Assembly: GCA_944325605.1 (NCBI GenBank)
Contig: CALVAX010000003.1
Location: 62,001 to 126,000, forward strand
Direction of reading: 5' to 3'
Source: Candidatus Gastranaerophilales bacterium
Lineage (GTDB): Bacteria; Cyanobacteriota; Vampirovibrionia; Gastranaerophilales; Gastranaerophilaceae
Length of the DNA: 64,000 bases
Positions 52,416-61,540 of the stretch are shown here, one piece after another. The translations under genes were made by a program, and so were the position numbers. Under the pieces are notes generated by a model. The model had not been told where the DNA came from. It searched no databases and worked only from the letters and a program-made list of their open reading frames with translations. Every line of letters starts with the position of its first letter. The stretch's first letter is position 1.

Positions 52416-53816
52416 TTAAATATTTTTCAAATAATTCAGGAATGTTCTTACACCGGCGCCTGTTGCACCTGCAATGAATTCTTTCTGCGGTTTTTCAAGG
52501 AAGGCTGTTCCTGCAATATCAATGTGGCACCATTTCGGGCAGGATACAAATTCTTTTAAGAATACGCCGGCCGTTGAAGCGCCGCCGTAGCGGGAGCCAG
52601 TGTTTTTCATATCAGCGATGTCAGATTTTAAGCTGTCTTTGTATTCTTCAAACATCGGTAATTCCCAGTAAGTTTCGCCGCTGGATTTTGCGGTATTAAT
52701 AAGGCGGTTAATCATCTCTTCATCGTTGCCCATAATACCTGAAGCCGCAGTGCCCAGAGCCACCATGCACGCGCCTGTCAGGGTTGCGATGTCAATAACT
52801 TCGTCAACTCCGAGTTCGCAGGCATAGCAGAGAGCATCGGCAAGGGTCAGGCGGCCTTCCGCGTCAGTGTTGTCAACTTCGATAGTCTTTCCGTTTTTAG
52901 CTGTCAGAATATCACCGGGTTTGTAAGAACTTCCGGAGGGCATATTCTCGCACGCAGCAATAATCCCGTGAACTTCAACATCCGGTTCAAGATACTTTAA
53001 AGCGCTCATAACGCCAATAATGCAGGCAGCGCCGGACATATCATCACGCATTGTAAGCATTGATGAGGCAGGTTTAATATCAAGTCCGCCCGAGTCAAAG
53101 CAGATGCCTTTGCCGATAAGCGCGATTTTCTTCTTAACATTTTTGCCTGTATATTTCATATGGATAAATTTCGGCGGATTAACGCTTCCTTGTCCGACAG
53201 CAAGGAATGCGCCCATTCCCATTCTTTCGATTTCGTCTCTGTCGTAAATTTGAGTGGTAATTCCTTCAAGATTTTTTGCGGTATCAGCTAGTTTAGAAGG
53301 TGTCATTACCTGCGCTGATTCATTTGCAAGATCTCTTGTAAGCTTCATAGCATTTGCAAAAACAATTCCTTCATTAACTTCTTTTTCGCTGAATTTTGCA
53401 AAAGTAATTTCGTCAACTCTATCAGCTTTTTTGTTTTTGTATTTGTCAAAAGCGTAATCCGCAATCAAAGCGCCGATGGCTGCAGATTTTCCGTAATCGG
53501 CATTTACGTCAAAATCAAAGCAGGCGTTTTTTGCCTTAATCTGCTGTAATTTTTTAACTGATTTTGCAACGGCTTCGCGCATTTTATTTGCGTCAAATTC
53601 TTCTTTTTTACCGAGTCCTACAATCAGAATTTTGTCTGCCGGAATTTGTCCGAGTGTGTGCATTAGATATGTTTCGCAGAACCTGCCTTCAAAATGGTCT
53701 TTGTCGACCGCATATTTATTTGCAAGTTCCACGGAAGTCTTTTCACCCTCAAACTTGCCTGTAACAAGAACTTCGCAGGGGGTGGAAGATACATTTTCTG
53801 ATACTTTAATTTCCAT
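52416..53816 (-). CDS. pepA: leucyl (cytosol) aminopeptidase, M17 family
   Basis: A 466-residue dizinc aminopeptidase that removes N-terminal residues from peptides. The N-terminal domain is less conserved. The catalytic domain shows IGKGICFDSGGLDIKPA near residue 234 (Lys and Asp ligands), MRDDMSGAACIIG near 257, and NTDAEGRLTLADAL near 317, the M17 signature with metal-binding Asp and Glu and a catalytic Arg. Length is typical. The start has an AAGGAGAG site. It is monocistronic, convergent with the flavodiiron gene. Confidence 0.95.
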   Translation of the reverse strand: MEIKVSENVSSTPCEVLVTGKFEGEKTSVELANKYAVDKDHFEGRFCETYLMHTLGQIPADKILIVGLGKKEEFDANKMREAVAKSVKKLQQIKAKNACFDFDVNADYGKSAAIGALIADYAFDKYKNKKADRVDEITFAKFSEKEVNEGIVFANAMKLTRDLANESAQVMTPSKLADTAKNLEGITTQIYDRDEIERMGMGAFLAVGQGSVNPPKFIHMKYTGKNVKKKIALIGKGICFDSGGLDIKPASSMLTMRDDMSGAACIIGVMSALKYLEPDVEVHGIIAACENMPSGSSYKPGDILTAKNGKTIEVDNTDAEGRLTLADALCYACELGVDEVIDIATLTGACMVALGTAASGIMGNDEEMINRLINTAKSSGETYWELPMFEEYKDSLKSDIADMKNTGSRYGGASTAGVFLKEFVSCPKWCHIDIAGTAFLEKPQKEFIAGATGAGVRTFLNYLKNI

Positions 53817-53944
53817 GGTTCTCTCCTTCTTTCGGCTTAATTATACACTTTTTTTGAAGAATTGTAAATTTATTTTTTTAATAAAACAAAATAAATTTTT
53901 CAGAGGTTTTAGAAAACTTCGGAAAGCATTAAAAGGAGCTAAAA

Positions 53945-54502
53945 ATGGATATAACAATTACCCCGAACAGAACAGCAGGTTGCCGCAAACCGAACTTTAC
54001 CGCGCAATTAAGAGGTTCTGCAATCAGAGAAGCGATTAAAAGCGCAAAAGATTCATTCCAGTTAGGTGAAGTAAAAGAAATTATTGAAAACGTAACCCTT
54101 AAAGGCGACAAAGATACAATAATAGATTGTACCTACGACGGGTTTGTTAAAGTAAAAAACGCAAAGCTTGGTGAAACTGTATATTCCGAAAAGCTAAAAA
54201 GAAATGAAAAATCCCAAAATCCGTATCTGGAATTTTTAAGAGTATTTAACAGCGACAGCAATATAAACAAATATGAGAGTTCACTTATAAACAGAGTTTT
54301 CAGCCACAGTAAAAACAAACAAGGGTTATATAATTTGTTAAAAACTTATGATTTTACTCCGAAAACAAAGCTTATTATTCAAATAGAGGCATCAAAATAT
54401 CCAGAAATAAGTGTCTTGAAAAATGCCGGAATTGAGTTTGTTATTTCTGATTTAGAACAGCTGAAAGAACGATTTTTGAAACAATTTGCCCCCCGTTTCT
54501 AA
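53945..54502 (+). CDS. protein of unknown function
   Basis: A 185-residue soluble protein without signal peptide or membrane span. The N-terminus reads TPNRTAGCRKPNFTAQLRGSAIREAIK; the rest is alpha/beta with IIENVTLKGDKDTIIDCTYDGFVKV in the middle and KLIIQIEASKYPEISVLKNAGIEFV near the C-terminus. I see no known motif. AAAAGGAGCTAAAA directly before the ATG is a strong ribosome site. It is followed by 198 bp without a gene before RNase Y. Confidence 0.65.
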   Translation: MDITITPNRTAGCRKPNFTAQLRGSAIREAIKSAKDSFQLGEVKEIIENVTLKGDKDTIIDCTYDGFVKVKNAKLGETVYSEKLKRNEKSQNPYLEFLRVFNSDSNINKYESSLINRVFSHSKNKQGLYNLLKTYDFTPKTKLIIQIEASKYPEISVLKNAGIEFVISDLEQLKERFLKQFAPRF

Positions 54503-54700
54503 TGTATCAAAAAATAAATAACTACTATACAAATTGATATTTGCATGATATGATATTGACAGATGTAGTAGGTAAATATTTTTGGATATATATGCAATGA
54601 AATTCATTTAAATATTAATTTAGTGAAAGCTCGATAGGATATATGTATCGGGCATTGCGTGTATTATTAAAAAATAGAAAAGGATAAGGTAAAAAACTTC

Positions 54701-56221
54701 ATGGATTTTTTATTGATTATCGCGATTATTGTGGTAATAGCATTAGTCGCTGTGCTGATTATCCAGCAAAACAAAGTTAAGTCCGTTTTAAATGACATTG
54801 AGAAAGACAGAAATGCTTTAGAGGAGAAGGAAAAGCTTCTCCTGAAGGAAGCAAAAATTAAAGCAATTGAAGAACTTCAAAACGACAGAGAAAAATTAAA
54901 CGAAGAAGAAAGAGAACGCAGGCAGGAAATCGCAAGGTTAGAAACAAAACTTGCAAAACGTGAGGATGTTCTTGAAGATAAAATTCAGGAATATACCGAA
55001 AAAGAAATACAGGTTCAGAAAAAAATAGACGAACTTCTTGATAAAGAGGATTATCTGGCGGAAATTGTCCAGAAACAGACAACAGAACTTGAAAGAATTG
55101 CCGGCATGAGTGCAGAAGAAGCAAAAACAATGCTTCTGGATCAGCTAAAACACGATTTGGCGCAGGAACAAATGCAGCTTATAAGAGAAAACGAAGCAAA
55201 AATAAAAGAAACAGCGCTTGAAAAATCAAAAGAAATTCTTTCAACAACAATGCAAAGGTGTATGATAGAACAGGTTGTAGAAACGACAGTTTCTGTTGTT
55301 GCACTTCCGAATGATGAAATGAAAGGTCGTATTATCGGCCGAGAAGGCAGAAATATCAGAGCTTTGGAAACTTTAACAGGGGTCGATTTAATTATTGATG
55401 ATACCCCTGAAGCCGTTGTATTATCAAGCTTTGACCCTGTCCGCCGCGAAATTGCAAAACTTGCACTTGAAAAACTTATTGTGGACGGGCGTATTCACCC
55501 TGTAAGAATTGAAGAAATGGTCGAAAAAGCCCGTGATGAAATAGAAAAGAAAATATGGACAGAAGGTGAAAATGCAGCCCTTGATATGGGTGTTATGGGA
55601 TTGAATAAAGAACTTATAAAAACACTTGGCCGCCTTTATTACAGAACAAGCTACGGGCAGAATGTTTTGAAACACTCTCTTGAAGTCGGGCATATTGCGG
55701 GCATGTTGGCTGCAGAACTCGGTGCAAATGAAGCTGTCGCTAAACGTGCGGGGCTTCTGCATGATATCGGAAAAGCAGTAGACCAGACTCAGGAAGGAAC
55801 CCATATTCAATTAGGTGTTGAACTTGCCTCCCGCTACGGTGAACGACCCGAAGTTATCCATGCAATAGAAGCACACCACGATGATGTTGTTGCAAATACA
55901 ATAGAAGCCGTTCTTGTAAAAGTTGCCGATGCAATATCTGCCGGCCGCCCCGGCGCAAGACGCGATACTCTTGAAATTTACATCAAACGTCTCCAAAAAA
56001 TCGAGGAAATCGTAAACAGCTACGAAGGTATTAAACAATCGTTTGCAGTTCAGGCAGGACGTGAAGTCAGAATAATCGTAGAAGCCGAGAAATTCGACGA
56101 TCTTGCATCTCAAAAGCTTGCCCGTGATATTGCAAAACGTATAGAAGATGAACTTGATTATCCGGGACAAATCAGAGTAACGGTTGTAAGAGAATTCAGG
56201 ACAACCGAAATAGCAAAATAG
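54701..56221 (+). CDS. rny: ribonuclease Y
   Basis: A 506-residue membrane-anchored endoribonuclease that initiates mRNA decay. Order: N-terminal membrane helix ([18 protein letters not shown]), a long charged coiled coil (about residues 25-190), a KH RNA-binding domain with [16 protein letters not shown] near 213, and an HD catalytic domain with HDIGKA near 353 and EAHHDDV near 394. Length matches the family (about 510-520). The RicT-like protein at 27486 could be a partner. A TTGAA-word tract and a CTGAAGGGTT/AACCCTTCAG hairpin follow the gene. Confidence 0.95.
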   Translation: MDFLLIIAIIVVIALVAVLIIQQNKVKSVLNDIEKDRNALEEKEKLLLKEAKIKAIEELQNDREKLNEEERERRQEIARLETKLAKREDVLEDKIQEYTEKEIQVQKKIDELLDKEDYLAEIVQKQTTELERIAGMSAEEAKTMLLDQLKHDLAQEQMQLIRENEAKIKETALEKSKEILSTTMQRCMIEQVVETTVSVVALPNDEMKGRIIGREGRNIRALETLTGVDLIIDDTPEAVVLSSFDPVRREIAKLALEKLIVDGRIHPVRIEEMVEKARDEIEKKIWTEGENAALDMGVMGLNKELIKTLGRLYYRTSYGQNVLKHSLEVGHIAGMLAAELGANEAVAKRAGLLHDIGKAVDQTQEGTHIQLGVELASRYGERPEVIHAIEAHHDDVVANTIEAVLVKVADAISAGRPGARRDTLEIYIKRLQKIEEIVNSYEGIKQSFAVQAGREVRIIVEAEKFDDLASQKLARDIAKRIEDELDYPGQIRVTVVREFRTTEIAK

Positions 56222-56266
56222 GTTGAATTGTTGAAAAGCTGAAGGGTTGAGTTCTTAACCCTTCAG
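56221..56266 (+). repeat. TTGAA-word tract with a 10-bp hairpin after rny
   Basis: GGTTGAATTGTTGAAAAG is followed by CTGAAGGGTT (56239-56248) and its exact complement AACCCTTCAG (56257-56266), loop 8 nt. No long T-run follows; it may be a weak terminator, an RNA processing site, or a member of the TTGAA repeat family. Confidence 0.5.
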
Positions 56267-56293
56267 TTATTCCATAATAAGAAAGAAGAACAA

Positions 56294-57124
56294 ATGTCAG
56301 GTGATGATAATAAAAATTTAAAAATACTATTTTTCGGAGATATTGTCGGCAAACCCGGCAGAAATGCCGTAAAGTTTTATCTTGAAAATCTGCCGGAAGA
56401 AGAAAAACCTGACTTTGCGATTGCAAATGTCGAAAATGCCTCCCACGGGTTCGGGCTTACGGAAAAAAATTATAACGAACTTTCCTCATACGGGATAGAT
56501 TGTATGACTTCCGGAAACCACATCTGGGATAAAAAAGATATTTTCAACTATATTGACACAGCCGGAAAACTTCTGCGGCCTCTGAATTATCCTCAGGGGG
56601 TTCAGGGGAAAGGAAGCGCAATTTTTGAATGCGGAAACTATAAAATCGGCGTCGTAAATTTTCTCGGACGGGTATTTATGAACCTAGTCGACGACCCTTT
56701 CAAAATTGCGGAAGAAGAAATTAAAAAATTAAAAGAAATTACACCTGTTGTAATAGTTGATTTTCATGCAGAAGCAACAGCGGAAAAAATTTGTTTTGCA
56801 AAATATTGTGCAGAATTGGGCGTAAGTGCATTCTTTGGCACACATACTCATGTTCAGACAGCGGATGAAAAGATTTTAAACGGGATGGGATATATAACGG
56901 ATGCCGGATTTTGCGGCACAATTGATTCGGTTATCGGGATGGAGTATCAGACATCTCTGAACCGCTTTTTGAAAGGAATTCCCGAACGTTATGAAGTAGC
57001 AGAAGAAGGGTGCGCTCAAATTAATGCAGTGCAGGTGGAAATTAGTCCGGAAACAGGATATGCTTCTGCTATTAAAAGGATTTTTTGTAGTATAGATAAA
57101 GTAGAAAAGGATGAAAGTCAATGA
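56294..57124 (+). CDS. ymdB: YmdB-type metallophosphoesterase
   Basis: A 276-residue calcineurin-like phosphoesterase of the YmdB family. The dimetal site is visible: FFGDIVGKPGR near residues 13-23, ANVENASHGFG near 47, TSGNHIWDKKD near 74, VDFHAEATAEK near 155 and GTHTHVQTADE near 181. In Bacillus YmdB is a 2',3'-cyclic nucleotide phosphodiesterase that alters biofilm and motility gene expression, and its gene lies next to rny, as here. Start ATG with AAGAAGAA site. It overlaps the PHP gene start by four bases (ATGA). Confidence 0.88.
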   Translation: MSGDDNKNLKILFFGDIVGKPGRNAVKFYLENLPEEEKPDFAIANVENASHGFGLTEKNYNELSSYGIDCMTSGNHIWDKKDIFNYIDTAGKLLRPLNYPQGVQGKGSAIFECGNYKIGVVNFLGRVFMNLVDDPFKIAEEEIKKLKEITPVVIVDFHAEATAEKICFAKYCAELGVSAFFGTHTHVQTADEKILNGMGYITDAGFCGTIDSVIGMEYQTSLNRFLKGIPERYEVAEEGCAQINAVQVEISPETGYASAIKRIFCSIDKVEKDESQ

Positions 57125-57975
57125 AAAGCGATTTGCATATTCATACTTATTATTCGGACGGTGTTTTCACCCCGGAAAAAATCGTTGACACTGCACTTGA
57201 TGTAGGGCTTGAAGTCATTGCTTTGACGGATCATGATAATGTGCTTTCATACGATGTCGCAAAAAAACATTTAAAAGAACTCGGGAAAGAGGATAAGCTT
57301 GAAATTATACAGGGAGTAGAAATCAATACTCTTTACAAAAATTATGAAGTGCATATTCTGGGATATTTTTTCAATTCGGAAAATAGCGATTTTAAAAAAC
57401 TTTTGAGAATTCAACAGGACGCGCGTGTCGAACAAACTCATGAAATAATATCACTTCTTGCCAAAAAAGAAGGTATAAAAATTAAATACGAAGACATTCT
57501 AAAACAGGTTGCACAGGGCGGAAGTATCGGGCGTCCGCATATTGCAAAGGCAATTACAAACGCAGGCGGCACATCAAGTGTAATTGAAGCTTATGCAAAA
57601 TATATTCACGATGACAGCCCTGTATATGTGCGAAGAAAAACCGTTTCCCCTCAGGATGCCGTGGAAATAATTTATGATGCCGGCGGAATTCCTGTAATTG
57701 CACACCCGCATGATATTGATATTGCGGAAACATTAATCAAAGATTTGATGAACTACGGTCTGCGTGGAATTGAAGCTTATCACAGAAAGCACTCTCCGGC
57801 GTGTGTTGAGTATTTTTCATCAATGGCAGAAAACCTCGGGCTAATTGTGACAGGAGGGTCTGACTTCCACGCACCTAATCTTGTGAACGGACAGATTATT
57901 CTCGGCAAACATTTTGTTCCGGAATGGGTTTATGACAAACTTATCAAAGAAAAAAAATTAATGGATATGGCATAA
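57121..57975 (+). CDS. PHP-domain phosphoesterase
   Basis: A 284-residue protein of the PHP family similar in layout to the 5'-nucleotidase/5'-3' exoribonuclease TrpH/RNase AM. Metal-binding blocks: DLHIHTYYSDG at residues 4-14, ALTDHDN near 34-40, GVEINT near 63, GRPHIAKA near 140, VIAHPHD near 195 and GGSDFHAP near 245. It likely removes 5'-terminal nucleotides or 3',5'-bisphosphate phosphate, consistent with its place after rny and ymdB in an RNA-turnover unit, but substrate is not fixed by sequence. It overlaps ymdB by four bases. Confidence 0.85.
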   Translation: MKSDLHIHTYYSDGVFTPEKIVDTALDVGLEVIALTDHDNVLSYDVAKKHLKELGKEDKLEIIQGVEINTLYKNYEVHILGYFFNSENSDFKKLLRIQQDARVEQTHEIISLLAKKEGIKIKYEDILKQVAQGGSIGRPHIAKAITNAGGTSSVIEAYAKYIHDDSPVYVRRKTVSPQDAVEIIYDAGGIPVIAHPHDIDIAETLIKDLMNYGLRGIEAYHRKHSPACVEYFSSMAENLGLIVTGGSDFHAPNLVNGQIILGKHFVPEWVYDKLIKEKKLMDMA

Positions 57976-57978
57976 AAT

Positions 57979-58614
57979 ATGGCAAAACGAAAGCTTTTAA
58001 AACTTGAATATATGGTGACTCTGTTTGTCATGATTGCTGTAATTCTTATAATCATGCCGGTTGATATTGAAAGCACTGTTCAGGCAAATTATATTTCACG
58101 CTGGAACGATAAATTTGCGCGGCTTGAGTATATGTTTGACGTCATCACAACACATGAAAAGGATGAAATTTTAAAGAGTTTTAAAAGGGCGCAAAATGCA
58201 GAAGAGCGCGAAACTATTTTAATAAACCTGATTGAGCCGTATTTCAGAATTCATAAAGAAAAACTCCCTAAGCGCTATACTGTTAAATATTTGAACAAAA
58301 ATAAAGTTTCACATACGGACAAATATTATTTTGAAGACTTGTACTTCAGCGAAAATGGTATGATAGTTGGAATAAAAGACATTGACAACCCGAATTTATC
58401 AGAACCTGTATTTATGATGATGTTTGATATCAACGGAATACTTCCGCCAAACACCTGGGGAAAAGATATTTACGGAGTGGATATCAGAAAAGAAAAAATT
58501 GAACCTTTCGGCGCGCATTTATCAATGGAGGAATTGAAAAAAGACTGTTCTCCGGCCGGAACAGGACTCGGGTGTTCATATTATTACAACATAGGCGGCG
58601 GGTTTGATGAGTAA
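57979..58614 (+). CDS. membrane-anchored divergent pilin-like protein
   Basis: A 211-residue protein with one N-terminal helix (LEYMVTLFVMIAVILIIMPV) after a basic start (AKRKLLK). The C-terminal part has FDINGILPPNTWGKDIYGVD and then KDCSPAGTGLGCSYY. These match in order and spacing the DTNGLTGPNVIGHDIF/GDGCSLL blocks of the pilin-like protein at 16820 and the DLNGFHKNPNRLGQDLF/GAGCTY blocks of the one at 9453. I therefore read it as a relative of those proteins whose N-terminus no longer shows the canonical AFTMAE cleavage site. Whether it is processed by a prepilin peptidase is unclear. It overlaps the LOG gene by eight bases. Confidence 0.6.
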   Translation: MAKRKLLKLEYMVTLFVMIAVILIIMPVDIESTVQANYISRWNDKFARLEYMFDVITTHEKDEILKSFKRAQNAEERETILINLIEPYFRIHKEKLPKRYTVKYLNKNKVSHTDKYYFEDLYFSENGMIVGIKDIDNPNLSEPVFMMMFDINGILPPNTWGKDIYGVDIRKEKIEPFGAHLSMEELKKDCSPAGTGLGCSYYYNIGGGFDE

Positions 58615-59194
58615 AGGAGTATGTATTTTTGCAAGTTCAAGTTCTAAAGTTGACGGATGTTATTATGAGGCAGCGCAAAATCTGGGAGCTTTGCTTGCAA
58701 AAGCGGGGTTTGATATTGTCTACGGCGGAAGTTCACTTGGTTTGATGTGGGCTTGCGCGGGTTCTGCGCAGAAAGACGGCTCAAAAATTTACGGCGTTAT
58801 GCCGGAAAGACTTTATAATATGGGCGTTGCAACCGATCATTGCGTTGAATTAACCGTTACAAAATGTATGAGAACAAGAAAAGCCGAAATGGACAGAATT
58901 TCGGATGCCGTAATTGCGCTTCCGGGCGGTTTCGGAACTCTTGAAGAATTGGCGGAAATGATTGTCCAAAAACAATTAGGCTACAATAACAAACCTGTTG
59001 TTATTTTAAATACAAACGGCTTTTATGACAAACTAACCGGATTTTTTGATACAATCATAGAACAAAATTTCGGCAAAGGCAGCCATAGAGAGATTTATTA
59101 TGTTGCAAAAACACCTGAAGATGCAATAGAATATTTGAAAAATTACAAAGCGGATTTAAAACCCGTCACAAAAGAAGACATCTACGTAAAATAG
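58607..59194 (+). CDS. LOG-family (TIGR00730-type) Rossmann protein
   Basis: A 195-residue protein with CIFASSS near residue 6, DIVYGGSSLGLMWACAG near 38 and the hallmark PGGFGTLEELAEM near 105, with a preceding MRTRKAEM block. The family includes cytokinin-activating LOG phosphoribohydrolases and nucleotide-5'-monophosphate nucleosidases; the PGGxGTxxE and R-KxxM motifs are the phosphoribohydrolase set. In a bacterium it probably cleaves nucleoside monophosphates to base plus ribose phosphate. The ATG at 58607 overlaps the end of the upstream gene. Confidence 0.88.
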   Translation: MSKGVCIFASSSSKVDGCYYEAAQNLGALLAKAGFDIVYGGSSLGLMWACAGSAQKDGSKIYGVMPERLYNMGVATDHCVELTVTKCMRTRKAEMDRISDAVIALPGGFGTLEELAEMIVQKQLGYNNKPVVILNTNGFYDKLTGFFDTIIEQNFGKGSHREIYYVAKTPEDAIEYLKNYKADLKPVTKEDIYVK

Positions 59195-59204
59195 GAAAAA
59201 GAGT

Positions 59205-59867
59205 ATGCAGTATGTTTCAATAAAAAAATCAGTAAAAGACGGCAGAGAAGTCTTTTTAGTGCCTGCGTTGAACCTTAAAAATTCAGAAGGGACGACAAAA
59301 CAGAGCATCGCACATCCGCTCGGAGATGATTATCTGGAATTTCAAACTCTGGAAGAGGCAATACGTGCAGCAGAACTTTCCGGATTTAAGTATATTCTAC
59401 CTGACGGTACAAAGCAGGCTGAAACAGTAAAAATTCAAACCTCCAACAACAATATTGATGAGGCAGTTTACAATACTCTCTTAAATCAGATACGCGATAT
59501 AAATCCGGCGGTTTCAGCGGCGGCGATTACGGCACTCGGGGAATTTGAGGATGCGAAACTTATTGATTTATTTATTGAAAAAATGGGCGAAGACAATGAT
59601 GCAATCAGAACAAGTGCGATTAATTCAGTTTTGAATTTCGGAGAACCGGCCGTTGAAAAACTTCTGACAGCATTGAAAAGCGGGAACTGGGTTAAGAGAA
59701 ACTCTGCTCTTATTGCACTTTCGCGTCTTATTGACAGCGAAACAGTTAATCCGGAAAAGCTTTTTTCAGCTTTGATAGAGGCAGTGGAAGACAAAAACAC
59801 CATCGTTAAGACGACAGCGGTTACGACGCTCGGCAAAGCCTACAAGCTGTACAAAAAGGAAGTTTAA
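59205..59867 (+). CDS. HEAT-repeat protein
   Basis: A 220-residue protein. The N-terminal 75 residues form a separate unit (REVFLVPALNLKNSEG, HPLGDDYLEFQTLEEAIRAAE). From about residue 95 there are HEAT-like helical repeats: NPAVSAAAITALGEFEDAKLIDLFIE, NDAIRTSAINSVLNFGEPAVEKLLTAL, NWVKRNSALIALSRLID and NTIVKTTAVTTLGKAYK. Such repeats act as protein-interaction scaffolds. An AGGAAAAAG site precedes the ATG. Its stop abuts the start of the TPR gene, so the two are translated together and may work together. Confidence 0.75.
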   Translation: MQYVSIKKSVKDGREVFLVPALNLKNSEGTTKQSIAHPLGDDYLEFQTLEEAIRAAELSGFKYILPDGTKQAETVKIQTSNNNIDEAVYNTLLNQIRDINPAVSAAAITALGEFEDAKLIDLFIEKMGEDNDAIRTSAINSVLNFGEPAVEKLLTALKSGNWVKRNSALIALSRLIDSETVNPEKLFSALIEAVEDKNTIVKTTAVTTLGKAYKLYKKEV

Positions 59868-61367
59868 ATGTACAAAGACGGAAAAAAAATTGATCTGGAA
59901 TATATCCAGATGCTTTATCACAGCGGAAAATACAATAAACTTTTTAAAGCTATAAAGAGGCTTGCAAAAGTTAAAGGCCGCGAAAATTCCGAGGATTACG
60001 ATTATATACATTATTTTATTCTGGCTTTGATTAAAACAAAAAATTACAAGAAAGCACTTGAATATTCTGTATATTATACAAAAAAATATCCGGAGGATTA
60101 CCGCTGTTATATGGACAGAGCAGAAGTTTGCACGGAAATTGCGGGTTACAAAGAGGAGGATTGGCCGAAATGTAAACTCTGGCTTGAAAGGTCTTTGAAA
60201 AATCTGAAAAAGGCCTTTGACTTAAACTCAAATGATGTTCGGGTTTCTAAAGAAACAGCACGAATTTACGGTGTACTCAGAATTTATGACAAAGCGATTG
60301 AGTGGTGTGACAGAACAATTCAACAAGATTCGAGTGTTTATCTTGCATACGAGATGAAGGCGGATATACTTGAGAAGTTGAATGATTTTGAAGGTGCAAA
60401 TGAGGTTTATAAAAAATATATTGAAAGATTTCCGGCAAGCGCCGCTTACGGTTATAGGAAAATAGGGGAAAATTATCAGGACAAAGGCGATTACAAGACT
60501 GCGGCTCAAATGTTTGAAAAAGCTCTTAATACCGGAGATGATTTCTATTATAGTTCTTTGCTTTACAATCTTATAGACTGTTACAGCGAACTCGGTATGG
60601 AGGATAAAATCCTTGAAACTTATGAAAAAGCATTAAAAAATTGCGATAAAGATTATAAAGCTGAAATCTTTAATCGGGCGGGAATTTATTTGTATGAAAA
60701 AGGCCATTATGATGAGGCGCTCCGCTACTTTGACATGGCAATTAATGAGCCGGGAGAACTTATTCCTGTTGCAATTGAAGCCTGCAATTCTGCTGCAGGC
60801 ATTATGGAATATAAAAAAGATTATAAAAAATCACTTGAATATATACTTAAAGGCGAAAAATTTATAAAGTTTATGGCAAAAAAATATTCGGATTTCAAAA
60901 CAGACAATCCGTCTTTAGTAGGCAATATCAAAATAAGACGGGGCAGTGTAGAAATTCAGCTTGAAAAATTTCAGGAGGCAATAAACTCTTTAAAAGAAGC
61001 GCTTGTGTATCTTGAATTTTGCAGACAAACAGTTTCTTCGGATAAAGAAGACCTTGACCGTGTTAATGAATGCGAAACCTGGATTAACAGCAATACTGTA
61101 TTTTGTTATCTTTGCTTGCGGGATAACAATAATGCCGGTAATTATCTTGAAAAAATTAAAGTCGATAAAGCAGATCCGTGGTATTATTTCAGCCTTGCAG
61201 AACTCTCATACCGCAGGGGTGATAAAAAATCCGCAAAAGAATATCTGAAAAAGTATGCCGCGGTAAATGGCAGCGATAAATTTGAACCTGATGAACAGGA
61301 TTACAAATATTTTGACTTAGTAAAAGATAAAGAATTTTTATCCGATGCCGGTGCTGATAAAAATTAA
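59868..61367 (+). CDS. tetratricopeptide-repeat protein
   Basis: A 499-residue protein made of TPR-like helical pairs; clear units include AYEMKADILEKLNDFEGANEVYKKYI, YRKIGENYQDKGDYKTAAQMFEKAL, FNRAGIYLYEKGHYDEALRYFDMAI and YYFSLAELSYRRGDKKSAKEYLKKYA. No signal peptide, membrane span or enzymatic domain is seen, so it is probably a cytoplasmic scaffold or chaperone-like adaptor. It starts directly after the stop of the HEAT gene; AAGGAAG in that gene serves as the ribosome site. Function unknown. Confidence 0.8.
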   Translation: MYKDGKKIDLEYIQMLYHSGKYNKLFKAIKRLAKVKGRENSEDYDYIHYFILALIKTKNYKKALEYSVYYTKKYPEDYRCYMDRAEVCTEIAGYKEEDWPKCKLWLERSLKNLKKAFDLNSNDVRVSKETARIYGVLRIYDKAIEWCDRTIQQDSSVYLAYEMKADILEKLNDFEGANEVYKKYIERFPASAAYGYRKIGENYQDKGDYKTAAQMFEKALNTGDDFYYSSLLYNLIDCYSELGMEDKILETYEKALKNCDKDYKAEIFNRAGIYLYEKGHYDEALRYFDMAINEPGELIPVAIEACNSAAGIMEYKKDYKKSLEYILKGEKFIKFMAKKYSDFKTDNPSLVGNIKIRRGSVEIQLEKFQEAINSLKEALVYLEFCRQTVSSDKEDLDRVNECETWINSNTVFCYLCLRDNNNAGNYLEKIKVDKADPWYYFSLAELSYRRGDKKSAKEYLKKYAAVNGSDKFEPDEQDYKYFDLVKDKEFLSDAGADKN

Positions 61368-61540
61368 TTATTTTTCCTTTTGGTTTGTAACTAATTATAA
61401 AGTCATATTTTTCTTTAAAAATTGCCTGTTTTAATACTTTTTCCATTTATAATTCTTCTGACGTAATTAAAGTATTTATAAAATCGTACCGTTATGTGGA
61501 ATATAAATTTGTACGAGAAAAATTTAACGGAGGTATGTCA

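Noticed and set aside
53632-54039. 135-codon plus-strand frame running from pepA into the 53945 gene
   Set aside because: It is antisense to the conserved N-terminus of pepA and overlaps the well-supported start at 53945.
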